A DNA stretch of 64,000 nt from the NCBI GenBank assembly GCA_965214995.1, contig CBDCCT010000002.1:4898001-4962000 (forward strand), read 5' to 3'. The position numbers were made by a program, and so were the translations under genes. The DNA comes from CBDCCT01 sp965214995. GTDB lineage: Bacteria; Deinococcota; Deinococci; Deinococcales; Trueperaceae. Under the pieces are notes generated by a model that was not told the origin of the DNA, did no database searches, and was given only the letters and a program-made list of their open reading frames with translations. This document shows positions 26,883-35,688 of the stretch, in pieces (positions within the stretch are counted from its first letter, which is position 1; the number at the start of each line of letters is the position of its first letter).

Positions 26883-28100
26883 GTGACCCGTCCTGACGCC
26901 TCTCCCAAGGTTTCCACCGGCCCCCTTACCGGCTTGCGCGTCCTCGACCTCTCGCGCGTCCTGAGCGGTCCCTATTGCACGATGGTCTTGGCCGACTTGG
27001 GCGCAGAAGTCGTCAAGATAGAAAACCCGGCGGGCGGCGACGACACGCGCGCCTGGGTGCCGCCCGCGCTTGGCGACGAGTCGGCCTATTTCATATCCGT
27101 CAACCGCAACAAGCGCTCCCTCACCGTGGACCTTAAAAATCCTGAGGGCAAAGAGATTATCTACCGCCTAGCAGAGTGGGCGGACGTGGTCGTCGAGAAC
27201 TTTCGGCCCGGCACCGCCGATAAGTTGGGTATCGGTTACGAGACGCTGAATGCGTTGAATTCGCGCCTCATCTACTGCGCCATCTCGGGCTTCGGCCAGA
27301 CCGGCCCCTACCGCGACCGCCCTGGCTACGACATCATGGGGCTGGCGATGGGCGGCATCATGAGCGCCACGGGCTACCCGGACCTGCCTCCCGTGCGCGT
27401 CGGGGTGGCGGTTGCCGACCTTGGTGCGGCGATGTGGAGTGTGGTCGGTATTTTGAGCGCGTTACAGGCTCGAGCACAAACCGGGCGCGGTCAGTACGTT
27501 GACACCTCTCTTTTCGAGGGACAAATTTCTTGGCTCACCTACCTCGCCGGGAACTATTTTGCGACGGGCGAGACGCCGGGGCGCTATGGCTCGGCCCACC
27601 CCACCATCGTTCCCTACCAAGCTTTCGAGGCGCGCGACGGCTTTGTCATTGTCGCGGTGGGCAACGACAAGCTGTGGGCGAAGTTTACGCAAGCGTTAGA
27701 ACATCCTGAGCTCGCTGACGACCCAAGGTTTAGCACCAACTTAGGGCGCGCCAACCACCGAGACGAACTCCTGCCACTCTTAGAAAAGGTATTCAAGGAG
27801 CAGTCAACTGAGCACTGGTTGGAGACGCTTTCCGCGCACGGCGTGCCCGCCTCGCCCGTTCTTACGGTTGCGGACGTGGCTAACGACCCGCAGGCAAAAG
27901 CCAGGGAGATGTTTGTGGAACTCCTGCACCCCACCGCCGGACCCCTCAAAATGACCGGCCTCCCGCTCAAATTCTCCCGCACCCCCGGCACCGTCCGCAC
28001 CCCGCCCCCGACTTTGGGAGAGCACACCGACGAGGTGCTGCGCGAGTTAGGCTACAGCGAAGAAGACATCACCCGCCTTAGGGCGTCCGGAGCCGTGTGA
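26883..28100 (+). CDS. CaiB/BaiF class III CoA-transferase (3)
   Basis: This 405-residue enzyme starts at GTG 26883. It has GLRVLDLSRVLSGPYCTMVL and ADLGAEVVKIEN near the N terminus, the presumed catalytic Asp in GVAVADLGAAMW, and TLGEHTDEVLRELGYSEEDI at the C terminus. It most resembles canonical formyl-CoA-transferase/succinyl-CoA-dependent members in layout. It lies behind a sugar isomerase gene rather than in the first cluster. The donor and acceptor acids are unknown. Confidence 0.92.
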   Translation: MTRPDASPKVSTGPLTGLRVLDLSRVLSGPYCTMVLADLGAEVVKIENPAGGDDTRAWVPPALGDESAYFISVNRNKRSLTVDLKNPEGKEIIYRLAEWADVVVENFRPGTADKLGIGYETLNALNSRLIYCAISGFGQTGPYRDRPGYDIMGLAMGGIMSATGYPDLPPVRVGVAVADLGAAMWSVVGILSALQARAQTGRGQYVDTSLFEGQISWLTYLAGNYFATGETPGRYGSAHPTIVPYQAFEARDGFVIVAVGNDKLWAKFTQALEHPELADDPRFSTNLGRANHRDELLPLLEKVFKEQSTEHWLETLSAHGVPASPVLTVADVANDPQAKAREMFVELLHPTAGPLKMTGLPLKFSRTPGTVRTPPPTLGEHTDEVLRELGYSEEDITRLRASGAV

Positions 28101-28281
28101 ACGCCCTCACAAGCGGCGCGGCGAGAAAAGAGTGGCGCAAAGGAGTGGACGCGCTTTCTCCCTTTTTTCTACTCACAGCCCCAGGCGAAGTTTGGATAAA
28201 AACTGATGAAGGCGAACGTCTGGATAACTCCGCCTGGATGGGGTAAAGTAGGGCGAAAGTTAAACCAATCTAGGAGGCATC

Positions 28282-29544
28282 ATGAAACGTTCTTTACGCT
28301 TGACGTTCCTTTTCACGCTTCTACTCACGTTTGCCCAGGCTTTCGCGCAGACCGAAGTGGTCATGTTCTTGGACCCGCGCGAGCCGATGGAGCTGTTTCA
28401 AGAGTTCGCGGACCGCTTTGAGGCCGAGAACCCGGACGTCACCATCCGTTTTGAAACGGGCGGCGCGACCAGCGACGCGCAGCAGCAGTACCTCAACACG
28501 GTTTTGACCTCGCAGTCGGGCGAAATCGACATCTTCCAGATTGACGTGATTCGCCCCGCCACCTACGCCGCGGCGGGCTGGGCGGAGCCGCTGGGCCAAT
28601 ACTTCGGGGGCGAAGAAGCGCAGCAGGAGTACCTGGCCGACTTTCTGGAGGGTCCGGTCGAGGCCGACACGGTAGACGGCACGCTCTACGCCATCCCCGC
28701 CTATACCGACGCGCAGTTCCTGTACTACCGTGAGGACCTGCTCGAGAAGTACGGCTTCGAGCCGCCCACAACCTGGGAAGAGCTTCAAGAGCAGGCGCTG
28801 ACCATTCTCGAGGGCGAAAACGACCCCTCCCTGCAAGGTTTCAACTACCAGGGTGCCGCCATCGAGGGCACCAACTGCACCTTCTTGCAGGCGCTGTGGA
28901 CCGCGGGCGGCGATTGGCAGGACGCCGAGGGCAACATCACCGTGGACTCGCCCGAGGGGCAAAGAGCCTTAGAGTGGTACCAAGAAACGCTCGATTCGGG
29001 GATAACGAAGCCCAACATCGCTGAGACGGGCACCGACAACTCGCGCCAGGAGTTCCAGGCGGGCGACGTGGTGTTCATGCTCAACTGGGGCTACGCCTGG
29101 GCGCGCTTCCAGGGCGATGAGGACTCCGAAGTCGCGGGTATGGTGGGTATTGCGCCCCTACCCGCGTTCGAGGGCAACGAGTCGGCGACCTGCGTGGGCG
29201 GCTGGCAGTGGGCGATCAACCCCTACAGCGAGAACAAAGAAACCGCCTTTGACGTGATTCAGTTCTTCTCTTCGCCCGAATTCCAGCGCGCCTGGGCCAT
29301 TCAGGCGAGCCGCATCCCGGTGCGCGCCGAACTCTTCGAGGACCCCGAGGTCCTGGCGGCCAACCCGCACTTCGAGCAGTTTTACGACGTGATTGTGAAC
29401 GCGCGCCCGCGCCCGGTCACGCCCTTCTACAGCGACGTGTCCGAACTCATCCGGAGCACCATGAACGCCTTTTTGGCGGGGTCTCTGAGTGAGGAGGAGG
29501 CGCTCGAGCAGATGCAGGTCGGTTTAGAGGACATTCTTCAGTAG
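28282..29544 (+). CDS. Sugar ABC transporter substrate-binding protein
   Basis: This 420-residue periplasmic protein has a signal peptide ending AQAFAQ (residues about 1-22) and the mature fold of family 1 extracellular solute-binding proteins (maltose/trehalose type): TEVVMFLDPREPMELFQEF and YAIPAYTDAQFLYYREDLLEKYG. An AGGAGG site precedes the ATG. It is followed by a stable hairpin and two permeases; no ATPase gene is in the cluster, so a shared MsmK/UgpC-type ATPase encoded elsewhere is expected. Confidence 0.93.
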   Translation: MKRSLRLTFLFTLLLTFAQAFAQTEVVMFLDPREPMELFQEFADRFEAENPDVTIRFETGGATSDAQQQYLNTVLTSQSGEIDIFQIDVIRPATYAAAGWAEPLGQYFGGEEAQQEYLADFLEGPVEADTVDGTLYAIPAYTDAQFLYYREDLLEKYGFEPPTTWEELQEQALTILEGENDPSLQGFNYQGAAIEGTNCTFLQALWTAGGDWQDAEGNITVDSPEGQRALEWYQETLDSGITKPNIAETGTDNSRQEFQAGDVVFMLNWGYAWARFQGDEDSEVAGMVGIAPLPAFEGNESATCVGGWQWAINPYSENKETAFDVIQFFSSPEFQRAWAIQASRIPVRAELFEDPEVLAANPHFEQFYDVIVNARPRPVTPFYSDVSELIRSTMNAFLAGSLSEEEALEQMQVGLEDILQ

Positions 29545-29553
29545 GTACGACTT

Positions 29554-29578
29554 GTAGGGGCGTGCAACGCGCCCCTAC
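29554..29578 (+). other. Strong hairpin between binding-protein and permease genes
   Basis: GTAGGGGCG at 29554-29562 pairs perfectly with CGCCCCTAC at 29570-29578 around a 7-base loop. No U-tract follows, so it is not a classical terminator. Its position 10 bases after the binding-protein stop suggests mRNA stabilisation or partial attenuation, giving more binding protein than permease. Confidence 0.6.
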
Positions 29579-29605
29579 GCCCATATTTTGAGATAAAACT
29601 ATCTT

Positions 29606-30814
29606 ATGGCTCTCTCATCCAAACCCGCCCCCACCTACCGGAAGCCAAACTTCTGGCAGCGCCTGCGCACGGGCAATCTAAGCGAAGGCCAGCTCGCTGT
29701 CTTGCTCCTCTTGCCCGCGCTCCTCACGCTCGCGGTGGTGATGCTCTATCCAGTCATCAACGTGCTGTGGCAGTCGCTGCATTTTGAGAAGTTAAACCAG
29801 CCTTTTTTGGGCACGCCGTTCGTGGGGCTCGAGAACTTCCGCGAGATGCTGTGGGTGCGCGGCGTCGAGAGGGACGGCGCGACCGTCTACCCCGTCATGT
29901 GGACGTTTAATAGCCTCTTCTGGTGGCGCGTGCTAGGCTTGGCGAGCGCGGTGCTGGCCTGGGTGTGGGCGCTGCGCGGCGGGCTCAAGTGGCGTTACGC
30001 GCTTCTTTGGACCGTCGCGGCGGTGCTTATTTTCGGTTGGCTCATGGGCTATCAACCCGACCCAACCGCCGAGCGGGCGCGCTGGGCCGACCCGCGCTTC
30101 TGGAGCGCTTTTAACCTCACGCTGCTCATCATCGCCGTGAGCGTCGCGGGGTCTTTTCTGGTGGGGTTGCCGCTGGCTCTCTTAGCCAACGTCGAGCACC
30201 CCTTAAAGTGGCTCGTGCGGGTGGCGCTTCTTTTGCCGTGGGCGATGCCTCGAGCCTTCACCGGCCTCACCTTCGCGTGGCTTTTTCAGAGCGATTACGG
30301 GGTGGTTAACGACCTCTTCGGGCGCATCGGGCTCAACACGCTCTTCGCCACCCTCCTGCCGCCCAACACGGTAGGCGACGTCGGTGTCCTCTGGCTCGCG
30401 CGGCCCGTGTCCGCGGTTATTGCGGCGAACCTGGCTATCATCTGGAAAACGTCGTCGTTCGTGGGGCTTATCCTGCTGGCGGGTTTGCAGTCGATTGACG
30501 AGAGTCTGTACGAGGCCGCGGTGGTGGACGGGGCGAGCGCGTGGCAAAGGTTCTGGCGCATCACCTTACCCCTGTTAAGACCCGCCATCGCCGTGGCGCT
30601 TATTTTCCGCACGCTCACCGCCATCCAGACCTTTGACATCCCCTTTACCATGACGGGCGGGGGGCCGGGGCGGGCGCTCGAGACGCTCGGCGTCTACATC
30701 TACAAGACCGCCAACGGCTTGGACATCGGTTACGCGGCGGCGCTCTCGGTGGCGCTTTTTGCGCTGAGCCTGACCATCACCGTGTTCTATTTGCGCTGGA
30801 TTTATACGGAATGA
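29606..30814 (+). CDS. Sugar ABC transporter permease (MalF/UgpA type), extended
   Basis: This 402-residue permease is about 100 residues longer than usual. After the first membrane segment and a periplasmic loop, an extra pair of hydrophobic segments (residues about 105-155, from SLFWWRVLGLASAVLAWVWA to AVLIFGWLMG) precedes the standard core. The EAA loop is EAAVVDGASAWQRFWRITLP. The extra segments may replace the large MalF periplasmic loop. It works with the permease at 30822. Confidence 0.9.
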   Translation: MALSSKPAPTYRKPNFWQRLRTGNLSEGQLAVLLLLPALLTLAVVMLYPVINVLWQSLHFEKLNQPFLGTPFVGLENFREMLWVRGVERDGATVYPVMWTFNSLFWWRVLGLASAVLAWVWALRGGLKWRYALLWTVAAVLIFGWLMGYQPDPTAERARWADPRFWSAFNLTLLIIAVSVAGSFLVGLPLALLANVEHPLKWLVRVALLLPWAMPRAFTGLTFAWLFQSDYGVVNDLFGRIGLNTLFATLLPPNTVGDVGVLWLARPVSAVIAANLAIIWKTSSFVGLILLAGLQSIDESLYEAAVVDGASAWQRFWRITLPLLRPAIAVALIFRTLTAIQTFDIPFTMTGGGPGRALETLGVYIYKTANGLDIGYAAALSVALFALSLTITVFYLRWIYTE

Positions 30815-30821
30815 CGTACTT

Positions 30822-31712
30822 ATGAAACAACATCCCTCACCCGCCAGCCGCATTTTTATGACCATAGCGCTGGTATTGGTCATCATCAACGGCTTTTTTC
30901 CGGCGGCGTGGCTCTTCTTGACTTCGTTCAAGCGCGAGGGCGAACTCACGCGCACGCCCATCACCTATTTGCCCGCAGACCCGACGCTAAACAACTACGT
31001 GCAGGTCTTCGAGCGCAACCCCTTTGAGCTTTTCCTGCGCAACTCGCTCGTCGTCTCCATCGGCGCGACGCTCCTCTGCGTCCTCTTCGCGGCGCTCGCG
31101 GGCTACGCGTTGGGGCGGCTCAAGCTGCCGGGGCGGCGCGTCATCATGACGGGCATCGTGATGACGAGCATGTTTCCGGCTTTGGTCTTGCTCGTGCCGC
31201 TCTACCGGCTCTTTCGGGGCGTCGAGTTGCCCTTCTTAAATGGCTTCTTGTTCCTGCCTGACGTCGTCATGACGCCGAACCTGCTCAACACCTACTGGGC
31301 GCTCATCATCCCTTATGTGGCGCTCTCGCTGCCCATTGCTACACTGACGCTAACAAGTTTTTTTCAGCTCATCCCGAGCGAATTAGAAGCCGCCGCCACC
31401 GTGGACGGCTGCACGCGCGTGGGGGCGCTCTTCCGCATCATCATGCCCCTCTCGGCCCCCGGCATCGTCACGGCGGGCATCATCGTGTTCGTGAACTCGT
31501 GGAACGAGTTTTTGCTGGCGCTGACCTTTAATACGAACCTTAATATGCGCACCGTTCCTGTGGGCATCACGCTCTATCAGGGCGAGTTCGCTTTCCCGTG
31601 GGCGGTGATTAGCGCGGCGGTCACGCTCGGCATCATTCCGCTGGTGGTGCTGATTATCTTTTTTCAGCAGCGCATCATTAGCGGGCTTACGGCGGGCGGG
31701 GTCAAGGGGTAG
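30822..31712 (+). CDS. Sugar ABC transporter permease (MalG/UgpE type)
   Basis: This 296-residue inner-membrane permease with six hydrophobic segments has the EAA loop ELEAAATVDGCTRVGALFRIIMPL and ends with the family's QQRIISGLTAGGVKG, a segment common to CUT1 sugar permeases. It lies seven bases after the partner permease. A gap of 78 bases with a candidate operator separates it from the isomerase gene. Confidence 0.93.
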   Translation: MKQHPSPASRIFMTIALVLVIINGFFPAAWLFLTSFKREGELTRTPITYLPADPTLNNYVQVFERNPFELFLRNSLVVSIGATLLCVLFAALAGYALGRLKLPGRRVIMTGIVMTSMFPALVLLVPLYRLFRGVELPFLNGFLFLPDVVMTPNLLNTYWALIIPYVALSLPIATLTLTSFFQLIPSELEAAATVDGCTRVGALFRIIMPLSAPGIVTAGIIVFVNSWNEFLLALTFNTNLNMRTVPVGITLYQGEFAFPWAVISAAVTLGIIPLVVLIIFFQQRIISGLTAGGVKG

Positions 31713-31759
31713 AGTAGGGGAAAGAGGTTTTTCGGGGGCTGGAGCACTTTAATTCGTTA

Positions 31760-31773
31760 CCGTTTACAAACGG
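31760..31773. promoter_or_regulatory. Candidate repressor operator
   Basis: CCGTTTACAAACGG has perfect 6-base inverted arms around a 2-base centre. The shape and the AAACG half-site resemble LacI/GalR-family operators. It lies 17 bases before the start of the isomerase-like gene, overlapping the expected leader. No LacI-type gene is present in the window. Confidence 0.4.
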
Positions 31774-31790
31774 GGCAGGAGAAGCGTTAG

Positions 31791-33170
31791 GTGTTGAAAC
31801 TAGGATTTGTCAGCGTCGTTCGTCCGCTCTTCAAGGGTGAGAGTCAGAAAGCTGCGGAGAGGAGCCTCGAGCGTCTAAAAGCCCTCGGCGAAGACCTCCG
31901 CTTCGAGGTCGTCACGCCTTCAGTGTCGGCAAGCGATTTGAAGACTTCTCAAAAGGCGGCTGGGGAACTTTCCGAGATGGGGCTCGACTTCCTCCTCATC
32001 CAGCACACCACCTTTGCCACAGGCGACCTCCTGACGCCCCTCTTGCACGCGGCGCGGCGCGTGGGCGTGTGGGCGCTGCCGGAGTCGTCGGGCGGGCGCG
32101 GGGACACGGGGCCTTTACCCTTGAACGCGCTCTGCGGCCTCAACATGACGATGAGCTTTTTGGAGCATCCCGAAGTCGCCAAACGGGAGCCCGTGAAGTG
32201 GTTTTATGGCGAGGCGGGGAGCTCATGGTTTCGCGCTCGGCTCCTGCCGACGCTCGCGGCGCTGCGGGGTCTCAAGGCGATTGAGGGCGCGCGCATCCTG
32301 CAAATCGGCGGGATCGCCCCGGCTTTTTATGGCATAGAAGAGCGGCCCGAACTTGCTTCGGTCATGGTTGAAACAAAAGAGTTAGCCGAGCTTTTCGAGC
32401 GCGCGGCGGCGGTGCCGGGGGAGGAAGCGGCGGCCAGAGCGGAAGTTTGGGCGCAGGAGGAGAGGCTCGAGGCTCCCGTAGAGCACCTCGAGAACGCCGC
32501 CCGTATCGACGCGGCACTTAACACGATGGCACAAGAGGGCGACTACCACGCGCTCGCGCTGCGCTGCTGGCCCGAACTCCCCGACGCGTGCGGCGCGATG
32601 GCCTGCGCGGCGGTGGGGCGACTCGGCGACCGCGAGATTCCCGCGGCGTGCGAGGGCGACGTGATGGGGGCGCTCTCGATGCTCGCGCTCCAGGGGATGA
32701 GCGAGTGTCCGGCCATCCTCATGGACTTGTCCGACGTGGACGGCGACGACGACAGCCTGCTCTTTTGGCACTGCGGCAACGCGCCGCGCGCCTGGGCGGG
32801 CGAGGCAGGCACGCGGCTCACGACGCACTTCAACCGCGACACGCTGGGGGTGGTGCGCGACATGGTTTTGAAGCCGGGTTTTGCGACGGGTTTTCGGCTG
32901 CTCGAGGGGGGCGAGCGCGCCCTCATCCTCTCCGGCGCGTTTTCCCAGCCCAGCAAGGCGGGCTTCGACGGGGTGCGGGGCTGGCTGAGCGACCTGCGCT
33001 GGAACGGCGAAAAGGTGCGGGCCGAAACGTTGGTCGCCAACGTGCTCGACCACCGCCTCCCGCACCATTTTGCGTTCGGCGCGGGCGAATTCACCGAGGG
33101 ATTACAAGAACTCTGCGGGTATTTGGGCTCGAGCCCCCTCCCCCTCTACCCTTTGAGGCACACGCTATGA
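31791..33170 (+). CDS. L-fucose/L-arabinose isomerase-like protein
   Basis: This 459-residue cytosolic protein resembles the L-fucose isomerase superfamily (Mn2+-dependent aldose-ketose isomerases). The expected Glu is in PAACEGDVMGALSMLAL and the Asp/His pair in ILMDLSDVDGDDDSLLFWHCGN. It starts at GTG 31791 after a GGAG site. It is followed by a kinase and an aldolase, which makes a coherent isomerase-kinase-aldolase route. A close relation to true FucI is not claimed; it belongs to the shorter, uncharacterised branch. Confidence 0.82.
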   Translation: MLKLGFVSVVRPLFKGESQKAAERSLERLKALGEDLRFEVVTPSVSASDLKTSQKAAGELSEMGLDFLLIQHTTFATGDLLTPLLHAARRVGVWALPESSGGRGDTGPLPLNALCGLNMTMSFLEHPEVAKREPVKWFYGEAGSSWFRARLLPTLAALRGLKAIEGARILQIGGIAPAFYGIEERPELASVMVETKELAELFERAAAVPGEEAAARAEVWAQEERLEAPVEHLENAARIDAALNTMAQEGDYHALALRCWPELPDACGAMACAAVGRLGDREIPAACEGDVMGALSMLALQGMSECPAILMDLSDVDGDDDSLLFWHCGNAPRAWAGEAGTRLTTHFNRDTLGVVRDMVLKPGFATGFRLLEGGERALILSGAFSQPSKAGFDGVRGWLSDLRWNGEKVRAETLVANVLDHRLPHHFAFGAGEFTEGLQELCGYLGSSPLPLYPLRHTL

Positions 33171-33198
33171 AAGGCGCAAACAACATGAGGCAAACCCC

Positions 33199-34119
33199 GT
33201 GAAACCGCGCATTCTTTTTGTCGGGCTTTCCTGTGTAGACCACATCTGGCAGGTGGACAGGTTTCCGCCGACGAGCTCGAGAACGCACTCGAGCGCCTAC
33301 CGGATGCAGGGCGGCGGCCCCGCGGCCACCGCGGCAGTGGCGGCGGCGCGGCTGGGTGCTCGAGCTGAACTTTGGGCCATCCACGGCGATGACCTGAACG
33401 GACGGGCGGCGCGGGAGGAGCTTGACCGTTTCGGCGTAGACACCTCACAACTTCGCATGGTGGCGGGCGGCACCACCTGGGTGAGCGCGGTGCTGGTGGA
33501 CGAGGCGGGCGAGCGTTACATTTTCCCCTACCGCGGCGCGGGGCTGCCCGACACGGCGGAGGGCTGGGACTTCTCGAGCGTCAAGAACGCCGCCTGCGTC
33601 CTCACCGACGGACGGCACCCAAAGGTGAGCGAGGCGGTGCTCAAGGAGGCCAAACGTCTGGGCGTCCCTACGCTGGGCGACTGGAGCAACACGCGCAACT
33701 GGGAACTGACGCAACACCTCGACTACCTACTCGTCTCTGAAGAGTGCGCCGCCGAAATCTTGGGCCGCAACGACCCCGAGGCGGCGCTGTCGGCGCTGCG
33801 GTGGCACTCCGAGCAGGTCGTGGGCATCACATTAGGTGAGCAGGGCTTTCTTTACGAGGCCGAGGAGGGGGTGCGGCACATCTCCGCGCTGCCCGTCGAG
33901 GTGCGCGACACCAACGGGGCGGGCGACGTGTTTCACGGGGCCTACGCCTACGCGGTGGCGAGAGGGTGGGACGCGGCGCAGAGCGGGCTCTTCGCCTCGG
34001 TCACGGCGGCCCTGTCCTGCACCGGCCTGGGGCGCGAGGCGATACCGACGGCGGGCGAGGTCGAGAGGCTGCTGGAAAAGCGCACGGCTCGAGAGATGGA
34101 CGAGATGAAGTGGGCTTAG
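33199..34119 (+). CDS. PfkB-family sugar kinase (sulfofructose-kinase-like)
   Basis: This 306-residue ribokinase-fold enzyme has GGGPAATAAVAAARLGA near residue 40, which I recall as also present in E. coli YihV (6-deoxy-6-sulfofructose kinase), and the catalytic anion-hole motif DTNGAGDVFHGAYA near residue 235. It phosphorylates a keto-sugar using ATP. The first residues ILFVGLSCVDHIWQVDRFP are typical. It acts between the isomerase upstream and aldolase downstream. The similarity to YihV is from memory and needs alignment; other PfkB enzymes share parts of the motif. Confidence 0.87.
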   Translation: MKPRILFVGLSCVDHIWQVDRFPPTSSRTHSSAYRMQGGGPAATAAVAAARLGARAELWAIHGDDLNGRAAREELDRFGVDTSQLRMVAGGTTWVSAVLVDEAGERYIFPYRGAGLPDTAEGWDFSSVKNAACVLTDGRHPKVSEAVLKEAKRLGVPTLGDWSNTRNWELTQHLDYLLVSEECAAEILGRNDPEAALSALRWHSEQVVGITLGEQGFLYEAEEGVRHISALPVEVRDTNGAGDVFHGAYAYAVARGWDAAQSGLFASVTAALSCTGLGREAIPTAGEVERLLEKRTAREMDEMKWA

Positions 34120-34232
34120 GGGCGGCTCGAGTCGTATGCTTGGAGTGTGTCTCACATTTCCAAATATCTTTTGAATAGTACATAAGGGATACACTAGCCA
34201 AAGCAGTTTTCACTGACACTGAGTCCATCAAC

Positions 34233-34313
34233 GCAGGTATCATCCCCTAACTACGTCCTAGACGGGAAAACACAAACTGACTTTGGCTTAAACCAGATGA
34301 TACCTGCTACAAT
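34233..34313 (+). promoter_or_regulatory. Promoter with paired inverted 12-bp sites
   Basis: GCAGGTATCATC at 34233-34244 is repeated exactly in inverted orientation as GATGATACCTGC at 34296-34307. The centres are 63 bases apart, six helical turns. The right copy directly abuts a TACAAT -10 box at 34308-34313, 16 bases before the aldolase ATG. The left copy would be upstream of the transcription start, so an RNA stem is unlikely; two protein-binding sites on one DNA face fit better. Confidence 0.6.
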
Positions 34314-34329
34314 TTGGAGCGTATAGACG

Positions 34330-35688
34330 ATGCCTGGATTTGATTTGATACTGCAAAAACCTTTTTATGACGGGGGCTTTTTTGATGTACCCGTGGGCTG
34401 GGACGCGTACGTCCCCTTTGAGGAAGGGACCATCAAGCTCACGCTGGGTAACGGTGAATCTGTTGAGGGCTATGTAAACCGCCGCGCCAACCAGAACGGC
34501 ACCGCGCAGATTACGGGCGGCGCGCCCCTGCGCGACTGGTTCAAGGCGCACTTCAAGGTCCACGATACGGTGTATGTGGACTTAGACGCGCCCGACGTTA
34601 TCAACCTCCGCGCCAAGGTCGGAACCAAGGGCCTCTCGGCGGGCAAGCTGCGCGGGCTCACCACCCTCGCGGACGCTCGGGGCGTGTTCAAGATGATTGC
34701 GGTGGACCAGCGGCCCCCCGTCTTTCGGGCACTCGCCAAACACGACGGGCGTGACCCCGGCGCGGTCGGCTACGACGAGGTGGCGAAAATCAAGACGCTG
34801 TTAACCCGCACGCTCGCCCCGGAGGCGTCGGCGGTGCTTATCGACCCCGTCTGGGCGCACCCGCACGCGCTGCCCTACGTGCCGGGCCGGGTGGGGCTGT
34901 TGAGCACGCTCGAGGACCACGCGTTCAAAACCAAGAACGGCGAAAGGTGGTCGGGACCCATTCCAGGCTGGAGCGTCGAGAAAATCAAGCGGAGCGGCGC
35001 GGCGGGGGTCAAGGTCTTGGTTTGGGACCGCCCGGACGTGCGCAAGAACACGCGCAAGCATCAAGACACTTTTGTGCGCTCCGTCGGCGCGGCTTGCGAG
35101 AAGCACGACATCCCCTTCGTGCTGGAACTGCTTGTTTATCCCAAAGAGGGCGAGCGCGAAGACTCGCCCGAGTACGCCGCGGCCAAACCGGAACGAGTGC
35201 TCTCGTCAGTGCGGCACTTTTCGGACGACGCGTTCGGGGTGGATTTGCTCAAGCTCGAGTTCCCCGCCAACCTCCGCTACTGCCGCGAGTTCGCGGGGGG
35301 CGCGTTCGACGGCACGGCGCGCGAGGCGGTGTATGAGCTCGAGCAAGTGGAGGGCTATTTGCGCGACCTAGACGCGGCGACCAACGTGCCCTGGGTGCTG
35401 CTGAGCGCGGGGGTGGGGCCGCGCGAGTTTGCGCTCAACCTGGAGCTGGCGTTTGGGGCGGGCTCGAGCGGCTTTCTGGCGGGGCGTGCGGTGTGGTTGG
35501 ATGCTCTCGACGCCTACCCCGACTTGGGCGCGGTTGAGCGGCGCTTGGTCACGGCGTCTTTGCCCTACCTGCGGCAAATTTCGGCCCTGGCTGACACCGC
35601 GCGGCCTTGGTTCGACCATCCGCGTTACGGCGGCGAGGTGGCGCTTGAAGGGGCCGCCGAAGACTGGGCCAAGGGGTACGGTACATGA
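34330..35688 (+). CDS. Class I aldolase (LacD/YihT-like) with extra N-terminal domain
   Basis: This 452-residue protein has a C-terminal TIM barrel (about 115-440) of the DeoC/LacD family: GVFKMIAVDQRPPVF, AAGVKVLVWDRPD, FVLELLVYP, DLLKLEFPAN and WVLLSAGVGPREF, then GSSGFLAGRAVWLDA. Lys308 in DLLKLEFP aligns with the Schiff-base lysine of YihT as I recall it. It should split a keto-sugar phosphate into DHAP (or similar) and an aldehyde. LacD and YihT are about 290-330 residues; residues 1-115 here are an added, beta-rich domain I do not recognise. It overlaps the next dehydrogenase gene by four bases. Confidence 0.87.
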   Translation: MPGFDLILQKPFYDGGFFDVPVGWDAYVPFEEGTIKLTLGNGESVEGYVNRRANQNGTAQITGGAPLRDWFKAHFKVHDTVYVDLDAPDVINLRAKVGTKGLSAGKLRGLTTLADARGVFKMIAVDQRPPVFRALAKHDGRDPGAVGYDEVAKIKTLLTRTLAPEASAVLIDPVWAHPHALPYVPGRVGLLSTLEDHAFKTKNGERWSGPIPGWSVEKIKRSGAAGVKVLVWDRPDVRKNTRKHQDTFVRSVGAACEKHDIPFVLELLVYPKEGEREDSPEYAAAKPERVLSSVRHFSDDAFGVDLLKLEFPANLRYCREFAGGAFDGTAREAVYELEQVEGYLRDLDAATNVPWVLLSAGVGPREFALNLELAFGAGSSGFLAGRAVWLDALDAYPDLGAVERRLVTASLPYLRQISALADTARPWFDHPRYGGEVALEGAAEDWAKGYGT

